Shown here piece by piece: positions 57,890 through 64,000 of a stretch of 64,000 nt of DNA. Both the position numbers and the translations under genes were made by a program. Source of the stretch: Gammaproteobacteria bacterium (lineage in GTDB: Bacteria; Pseudomonadota; Gammaproteobacteria; Pseudomonadales; Pseudohongiellaceae); the NCBI GenBank assembly GCA_029244985.1, contig JAQWQD010000024.1:1-64000 (forward strand). Reading direction: 5' to 3'. Under the pieces are notes generated by a model. That model saw only the letters and a list, made by a program, of their open reading frames with translations. It was not told where the DNA came from and searched no databases. The first letter of the stretch is position 1; each line of letters begins with the position of its first letter.

Positions 57890-59233
57890 ATGAAGGCGAA
57901 ACAGAACAAGATTACTAAAGCAGTAAACATTCATACTGGGAAAGCGTTATCACGCCGTGCTGTTCTCAAAGGTGTCGGCGCCGCATTTGCCCTACCCATG
58001 CTGGATGCAATGACACCTGCTTTTGCCAATGCACCTAGCCCGGTTCAGCGTTTCCAAACGGTTTATATTCCCAATGGCATGGCCATGCAGTATTGGTCAC
58101 CGACCACGACCGGTTCTAACTACGAATTGACACCAATACTCCAACCGCTCGCCAACTACAAAAACAAAATGAGAGTAATTTCCGGATTAAAAGCCAACTG
58201 GAATATCGCACATGCCGGTGCTGGCGGCTCCTTTCTTACAGGAGTAACACAGGGTGGAAAAACCGAAGTAGAAATTTTGGCTGACGTTTCAATTGATCAA
58301 CTTCTAGCAAATGAACTTGGCAAAGAGACACAGCTTTCTTCTCTCGAACTTTCAATGGATGCCCCTGCTCTCGCTGGAGCCTGCACCGTTAACCTTAGCT
58401 GTGTCTATACCCATACACTTTCGTGGCGCGGCAAGACGGAACCACTGCCTACAGAACATAATCCACGCTCTCTCTTCGAACGCTTATTTGGCGACAGTGG
58501 CACCACAGAAAAACATGCTCGGGAAATTCGCTTACGCCAGCAATCTAGCATTCTCGATGCGGTGCTAGAAAAACTTACTAGCCTGGAAAGTCAGCTGGGG
58601 TACGAAGACCGTCATCTAGTCGATAGCTACACCGAATCAGTGCGCAATATTGAACGACGAATTCAAAAAGCCGAAGAACAAATTGACATGGATCTTCCTG
58701 AGATTGATCAGCCCGCTGGCGTTCCGCCTGTGTTTGAAGATCACATGGAAATTATGCAGGACCTGCAAGTGCTCGCCTTACAAACTGATTTAACCCGAGT
58801 CATAACATTTATGATGAGCAAAGAACAAAGCCCAAGGCCTTACCCGCAAATAGGCGTACCCGATGCTCATCACCCGCTCTCTCATCATAATAACAACCCA
58901 ATGTTGATAGAGCGCATGTCAAAGATTAACACCTATCACACCACGCTGTTCTCCAACTATCTGGATAAATTGGCAGCAATTCCAGACGGCGACGGTTCTT
59001 TGCTAGATAACATGACCATCCTCTACGGTGGCGGTCTATCAAATAGTACCATTCACTCCGGCGACAATCTGCCCATACTCTTAGTCGGTGGGGGCGCAGG
59101 TTGGTTAAAAGGTGGGGAGCATAAGCATTATGGGAATACACCGACTATGGCCGACCTGCATCTAAGTCTCTTAGATAAGTTTGGCGTTAAGATAGATCAA
59201 ATGGGTGGAAGTTCTGGTCCAATTACGCTTTAG
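57890..59233 (+). CDS. DUF1552 domain protein, Tat-type signal
   Basis: LSRRAVLKGVGAAFALPMLDAM; IYGGGLSNSTIHSGDNLPILLVGGGAG. Confidence 0.92.
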   Translation: MKAKQNKITKAVNIHTGKALSRRAVLKGVGAAFALPMLDAMTPAFANAPSPVQRFQTVYIPNGMAMQYWSPTTTGSNYELTPILQPLANYKNKMRVISGLKANWNIAHAGAGGSFLTGVTQGGKTEVEILADVSIDQLLANELGKETQLSSLELSMDAPALAGACTVNLSCVYTHTLSWRGKTEPLPTEHNPRSLFERLFGDSGTTEKHAREIRLRQQSSILDAVLEKLTSLESQLGYEDRHLVDSYTESVRNIERRIQKAEEQIDMDLPEIDQPAGVPPVFEDHMEIMQDLQVLALQTDLTRVITFMMSKEQSPRPYPQIGVPDAHHPLSHHNNNPMLIERMSKINTYHTTLFSNYLDKLAAIPDGDGSLLDNMTILYGGGLSNSTIHSGDNLPILLVGGGAGWLKGGEHKHYGNTPTMADLHLSLLDKFGVKIDQMGGSSGPITL

Positions 59234-59260
59234 AAGCCTGGCGATTTTTTACTACTATTC

Positions 59261-60649
59261 ATGATTATTATCTCGCGAAAAACTCTTCTTGTTGCGTTAT
59301 TTTTTTTCGCAAGTCAGAGTTTTGCGCAAAATCTTCCAGTTGTCATAAGTCTTGCTAAAGAACAAAAATGGAATGAACTTGCTTCCTTATTGGAAGACGG
59401 GTTCAACCCAAATGCCGTTTACGGAGATGGCACTACTGCATTGCATTGGGCGAGCTATCACAACAGTAACCAAGCTACAGAACTGCTGCTCGCTTCTGGT
59501 GCCGACGTCAATGCCACCACCGACTTGGGTGTCACCGCTCTCTGGCTCGCTGCTGAGAATGGTAGTGTTGATATAGTAAGAAAGCTCCTAAGTTCTGGAG
59601 CCGACCCCAGGATTCAACTACTTTCAGGTGAAACAACGATAATGACTGCTGCCCAAGCAGGTAATGGGGAAGTAGTGCGGTCTATCCTTGAAGCAGGCGG
59701 TGATCCCAATGTCGCCGTAACCCGCGAACAAACCGCACTCATGTGGGCTGCCGGCCTTGGTCACTCGGAAGTAGTAGCAGCTTTATTGGATCACGGAGCT
59801 GATGTGCATGCTCGATCAAGAGTTCGTGAACAATATGTTAAGTCTGAAAAAGAACAGGACAGCCATCCTTCCTATAAATATTGGATCGAACAGGGCGGGA
59901 ATACAGCACTTATGTTTGCGGCCCGATCCGGAGATATACGCTCAGCGCAATTACTCGTCGAAGCAGGCGCCGATATCAATGAGGTCTCCGCCTTTGGTAC
60001 TAGCCCAGCAATAATGTCCATCCATGGTGGCAATGCGGAAGTGTTGGATTTCTTATTAGAAAGTGGTGCTGATCCGGAATCGAATGCAAGCGGACATACG
60101 GCCCTGCATGCAGCTGTGCTACGAGGTAGCCTTGATGCAGTAAATGTCTTGATCAAACATCACGCAAACCTCGAAGCTATTTTGGAAAAACCAACACCCG
60201 TACGTAGACAGTCTACTGACTATAATTTTCATGATTCGCTATTGGGAGGCACGCCTCTCTGGCTAGCAGCACGCTTCTCAGAAGCAAGAATTATGGAGGC
60301 TTTAATAGAAGCCGGTGCCAATCCAAAAATCATTAATCACATGCGTTATCCTGCTCAACGCCAAGGCGAAAACTTCATTCGAGATGAGGGTGAGATCAAT
60401 CTATTAATGGCTGCAGTTGGCATGGGGAACTCGCGACTTCGCGTAAGCTGGGGCACACCAGAGCGCCGTGCTGGACAAATTGCTAGCAGAGAAGCTCTCG
60501 CTCTCGATGCTTTAACGATTGCTCTTGCTTCTGGGGCCGATATCAACGGAAAAAACGCTGAAGGGCAATCTGCCCTAGCCTTCGCAAAGCAAAGGCGCTA
60601 TGAATCAATTGTTACTTTTTTAGAAGCTGCTGGTGCATTAGAAAACTAG
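59261..60649 (+). CDS. Exported ankyrin-repeat protein
   Basis: Multiple repeats, e.g. GDGTTALHWASYHNSNQATELLLASGADVNA, LGVTALWLAAENGSVDIVRKLLSSGADP. Confidence 0.93.
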   Translation: MIIISRKTLLVALFFFASQSFAQNLPVVISLAKEQKWNELASLLEDGFNPNAVYGDGTTALHWASYHNSNQATELLLASGADVNATTDLGVTALWLAAENGSVDIVRKLLSSGADPRIQLLSGETTIMTAAQAGNGEVVRSILEAGGDPNVAVTREQTALMWAAGLGHSEVVAALLDHGADVHARSRVREQYVKSEKEQDSHPSYKYWIEQGGNTALMFAARSGDIRSAQLLVEAGADINEVSAFGTSPAIMSIHGGNAEVLDFLLESGADPESNASGHTALHAAVLRGSLDAVNVLIKHHANLEAILEKPTPVRRQSTDYNFHDSLLGGTPLWLAARFSEARIMEALIEAGANPKIINHMRYPAQRQGENFIRDEGEINLLMAAVGMGNSRLRVSWGTPERRAGQIASREALALDALTIALASGADINGKNAEGQSALAFAKQRRYESIVTFLEAAGALEN

Positions 60650-60697
60650 AAGAATCCCTGTAGAAATCGATGCTCTCTTTTTAAACTCCTGACTGAG

Positions 60698-61507
60698 GTG
60701 CAAAGCATGTTTAAAAAGTGCGGCTTGATCTTTCTGACGGTCTTATTTCCCTTAAGCATTCCATTTTCTGCCCAAACCCCTGACACTGTTTTCCTTGAAG
60801 AACTCACTTGGACTGAAGTTCGTTCTGCAATTGATAACGGCACTACGACAGTTATCGTGCCAACAGCTGGAACAGAGCAGAATGGCCCTCACATGGTATT
60901 AGGTAAACACAAATACCGAATCAACGCTGGGGCCGAGCGAATTGCGAGAGCCTTAGACAATACCTTGATTGCTCCAGCAATAACTTACGTGCCGGAAGGC
61001 GATATTGATCCGCCTTCCGGCCATATGCGCTATGCTGGAACAATCTCTATTCCGCAGAGCGTCTTCATTGAAGTACTTGAGCATACCGCTCGCAGCCTAA
61101 AGCAGCACGGATTTACTGATATTTTATTTATCGGTGATAGTGGCCCGAATCAGAGGCCGCAGGAAATAGTAGCAAGACAACTTTCTAGCGAATGGGAAAG
61201 TGAGGGCGTGAAGATCTTACACATATCGGACTGGTACAAGATCGGTATTTTCGACGAGTATCTTTTATCCCAAGGTGCTAGTTATGACCAGATTGGGACT
61301 CATGCAGGCCTAAGAGATACCGCCTTACTTCTCGCTATCGCACCAGAACGTGTGCGGAAAGAAAATATCTCGCCCGGTAAAGGTTCCGATATTGATGGTG
61401 TTTCCGGTGACCCAACAATAGCTACAGCAGAGCTCGGGAGAGTAGGGTTTGATCTAATATTTAATGCCGCGATGGATCAAATACGAGAATTAATGGCCCG
61501 TGATTAA
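60698..61507 (+). CDS. Creatininase family protein, exported
   Basis: TVIVPTAGTEQNGPHMVLGKHKY; GDIDPPSGHMRYAGTISIP; IGDSGPNQ; GTHAGLRDTALLLAIAPERV. Confidence 0.9.
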   Translation: MQSMFKKCGLIFLTVLFPLSIPFSAQTPDTVFLEELTWTEVRSAIDNGTTTVIVPTAGTEQNGPHMVLGKHKYRINAGAERIARALDNTLIAPAITYVPEGDIDPPSGHMRYAGTISIPQSVFIEVLEHTARSLKQHGFTDILFIGDSGPNQRPQEIVARQLSSEWESEGVKILHISDWYKIGIFDEYLLSQGASYDQIGTHAGLRDTALLLAIAPERVRKENISPGKGSDIDGVSGDPTIATAELGRVGFDLIFNAAMDQIRELMARD

Positions 61508-63017
61508 GAAATTAGTTTCTATCCTTATTTTTATGATTCTTAACTGTATTAGTTTTGCCTCTATTTCTGCTACAGAACTTTCGTGGGATATAGGATTAAC
61601 TGAACAGCGTAATTTAATTACTGCGAGAGGAATCATGTATGAGAAAAACGCGCCGACTATTCTTTATCTCGCAGGGCTCGAAGGTTCCTCGCAAAATTCA
61701 GCAGTGCTAAACGCGCTTCTTGAAAACTACAGCCAGTCTTCCCCTACAGATTCTGCAGTTAATTTAATCGTCATTGCCAATGCCAACCCAGATTCTGAAT
61801 CGTTACAGTTTCCGCCAACTGGTGCAGCTTTTTCTGAAAATTCGGTATCCCATGTATTGTGGCGCTGGATAGGCACCCATGCTCCAGATTTAATCGTGTT
61901 AGAAGCTGGTCAAGATTTTGGCTTTAGCACTGCATTGGAGGAGATCGGAATTGCCGGCTTCGGCAACATACCCATTGAAAGTCTTTCTGCAAGCAATACA
62001 ACGATGCAGTTTTTACGCTTCAGTTCCAATCTAGCAAGATCGCAGGCTAGGGCCGAACTAGACCGACGTACTGCTCGAACACCAAGAGCAGTAGCAGAGC
62101 AACTCGCCGCCATTTACGGTTATGATTTTTCATCTCCTGTTTATGTCCCCGGTATGAGTATTATTGGTCGACTCCGGCTTGGTTACATTGACTCTGTAAA
62201 CGACTTGTTATCGCCTTATCTAATAGGTGAATCTTTTGAAATCTCTAACGCTTCAGTAATGGCCGGTCAACTTGTGTTTGCCGAACATGCGAGAATCACG
62301 GGAAACGAAACATCTCAGGGACTAGTCCTGAGTGCGGCTAACCTGGCGTTTGATGAAAACGACCAGCCCTTTGAAGCAATGCCTATGCATTACGAAATGA
62401 GCGATTCATTTTTTATGGCAACTCCGCTGCTGGCAAAAGCAGGCGTGCTAAGTGGAGATGATCGATACTTTGACATGGCAATTCGCCATACGGCCTATAT
62501 GCGTAAACTTTTACTGCGCGACAACGGATTGTATCGGCATTCTCCAGATGCAGATGTCGCTTGGAGTCGAGGCAATGGTTTTCCAGCCTATGGTCTTGCT
62601 CTAAGTTTGAGTGAGTTTCCTAAAGCGCATCCTGCACGAGATGTCATGCTTGGCTACCTTGTGGACCATCTGGAAGCACTGCTGCCTTATCAAGATATAG
62701 ATGGTATGTGGCATGAAGTAATCGATTATCCAGGTTCTTTCGCGGAGATTACATCAACAGCAATGATCGGAATGGCGATTAAACAGGGATTGGATAATGG
62801 CTGGTTAGCTGAAACCGCCTATAGACCAGCATTGAATAAAGCCTGGAACGCAATAAAAATCCGTACCAGTTTTGATGGTATTTTTATTAACGCCTGCACG
62901 TCCACTGGCAAGATGCCTTCCCTTGAGGCCTATTTAGACCGATTGGCAATTTTTGGCAGGGATGACCGTGCGGGCGGCATGGTTATGAATTTTGCGATTG
63001 ATATGGCTGGGCTTTGA
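61500..63017 (+). CDS. Exported protein with GH88/GH105-like six-hairpin glycosidase C-terminal domain and an N-terminal M14-like(?) domain
   Basis: DSFFMATPLLAKAGVLSGDDRYFDMAIRHTAYMRKLL...DADVAWSRGNGFPAYGL...DGMWHEVIDYPGSFAEITSTAMIGMAI; GTG start overlapping upstream stop. Confidence 0.75.
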   Translation: MIKKLVSILIFMILNCISFASISATELSWDIGLTEQRNLITARGIMYEKNAPTILYLAGLEGSSQNSAVLNALLENYSQSSPTDSAVNLIVIANANPDSESLQFPPTGAAFSENSVSHVLWRWIGTHAPDLIVLEAGQDFGFSTALEEIGIAGFGNIPIESLSASNTTMQFLRFSSNLARSQARAELDRRTARTPRAVAEQLAAIYGYDFSSPVYVPGMSIIGRLRLGYIDSVNDLLSPYLIGESFEISNASVMAGQLVFAEHARITGNETSQGLVLSAANLAFDENDQPFEAMPMHYEMSDSFFMATPLLAKAGVLSGDDRYFDMAIRHTAYMRKLLLRDNGLYRHSPDADVAWSRGNGFPAYGLALSLSEFPKAHPARDVMLGYLVDHLEALLPYQDIDGMWHEVIDYPGSFAEITSTAMIGMAIKQGLDNGWLAETAYRPALNKAWNAIKIRTSFDGIFINACTSTGKMPSLEAYLDRLAIFGRDDRAGGMVMNFAIDMAGL

Positions 63018-63142
63018 ATAAGCTTTTGTGTCGCCAGTTCGATGAAATAGCTTCTCGGAAAAAAATGGATTTTATGATTTACTAGGTGCCTGATCGGTAA
63101 GTACTAGATTTTTTATAACCTTTAGCCGGAACAGTAATAACG

Positions 63143-64000
63143 ATGAATAAACAAACTCGTAGAACGTTTATTAAAGCAATTGCTCTTAGTGCAGCTGCTG
63201 CCGCAACAAGTAAAGTAGCAATGGCACAGAATCAATTTACACTCTCCGGGGTACCTCACCCCTATCCAGATGAATGGCTACCGGATGGAGTACGTTCACG
63301 TTTTGTAGATAACGTAAATGGATTACGCATTCATGTGCTTGAAGCTGGTTTCGAAACAAGTAATCGCCCTGCCTTACTTTTGTTACATGGTTTTCCAGAA
63401 CTGGCTTACAGTTGGCGCAATGTAATGAAACCATTGGCGGATGCTGGCTATCATGTGATTGTGCCAGACCTAAGAGGTTACGGCAGAACCACGGGCTGGA
63501 ACAGCGATTACGATGCCGACTTAACCCCTTTTAGAATGCTTAACAAAGTGAGAGATGCCCTAGGCTTGGTCTATGCGTTTGGTTATGACGCTGTTGCTGC
63601 CGTAATCGGTCACGACTTTGGTTCACCGCTAGCTGCATGGTGCGCAGTGACTAGACCCGATGTTTTTAAATCAGTCGTTATGATGAGTGCGCCCTTCGGT
63701 GGCACGCCCTCAATTCCTTCTGGATTTGCCAATGAACCGGCACAAGCTACTCCTGCTCAAAGCTCAAGTATCTATGATGATCTTGCAGCACTGCCAAGAC
63801 CACGAAAGCATTATCAACGCTATTACCAGACCCGCGGCGCCAATGAAAACATGTGGCACGCCAAACAAGGACTTAACAATTTTATTCGCGCCTACTATCA
63901 TCACAAGAGCGCTGACTGGGAAGAAAACAAACCTTTCCGACTGGCAGGACGTCTGGCTGAAGAATGGGCAAAAATGCCAACTTATTACATTATGGACCTG
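63143..64000 (+). CDS. Alpha/beta hydrolase (epoxide hydrolase-like), Tat-type signal; 3' end outside window
   Basis: Frame open to window end: MNKQTRRTFIKAIALSAAAAATSKVAMAQ...LLLHGFPELAYSWRNVM...IVPDLRGYGRT...VIGHDFGSPLAAWCAV. Confidence 0.9.
   Translation, partial: MNKQTRRTFIKAIALSAAAAATSKVAMAQNQFTLSGVPHPYPDEWLPDGVRSRFVDNVNGLRIHVLEAGFETSNRPALLLLHGFPELAYSWRNVMKPLADAGYHVIVPDLRGYGRTTGWNSDYDADLTPFRMLNKVRDALGLVYAFGYDAVAAVIGHDFGSPLAAWCAVTRPDVFKSVVMMSAPFGGTPSIPSGFANEPAQATPAQSSSIYDDLAALPRPRKHYQRYYQTRGANENMWHAKQGLNNFIRAYYHHKSADWEENKPFRLAGRLAEEWAKMPTYYIMDL

Overview
The window looks like ordinary-GC chromosome from a marine-type gammaproteobacterium (lineage is inference). It is dense in exported oxidoreductases and hydrolases. 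From left to right it holds: the 3' end of an M20-type peptidase, an elongator tRNA-Met(CAT), a penicillin/AHL-acylase-family Ntn hydrolase, two paralogous TonB-dependent receptors with Gly/Ser/Arg-rich plug inserts, a C-type-lectin/serine-beta-lactamase fusion, a DUF3604 protein, a HupE/UreJ + PPIase pair, a metzincin protease, two PQQ dehydrogenases, three NHL propellers resembling peptidylglycine lyase (PAL), two tandem cytochrome-c/copper-monooxygenase (PHM-like) fusions, an acyl-CoA synthetase, a CoxL-type molybdoenzyme, a class III aminotransferase with an SSS symporter, a CphA-like ATP-grasp protein with a degenerate Mur-ligase half, a sulfatase, a DUF1592/DUF1552/ankyrin module and a creatininase + GH88/105-like pair. 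I found no CRISPR array, rRNA, transposase or phage genes. The strongest novelty candidates are (i) co-location of PHM-like copper monooxygenases fused to cytochrome c with PAL-like propellers, suggesting a bacterial split hydroxylase/lyase system; (ii) a CphA2-like protein that has lost its Mur P-loop; and (iii) an intrinsic-terminator-like hairpin inside the signal-peptide codons of a cytochrome c gene. All assignments come from reading the sequence and recalling family motifs; no searches were run.
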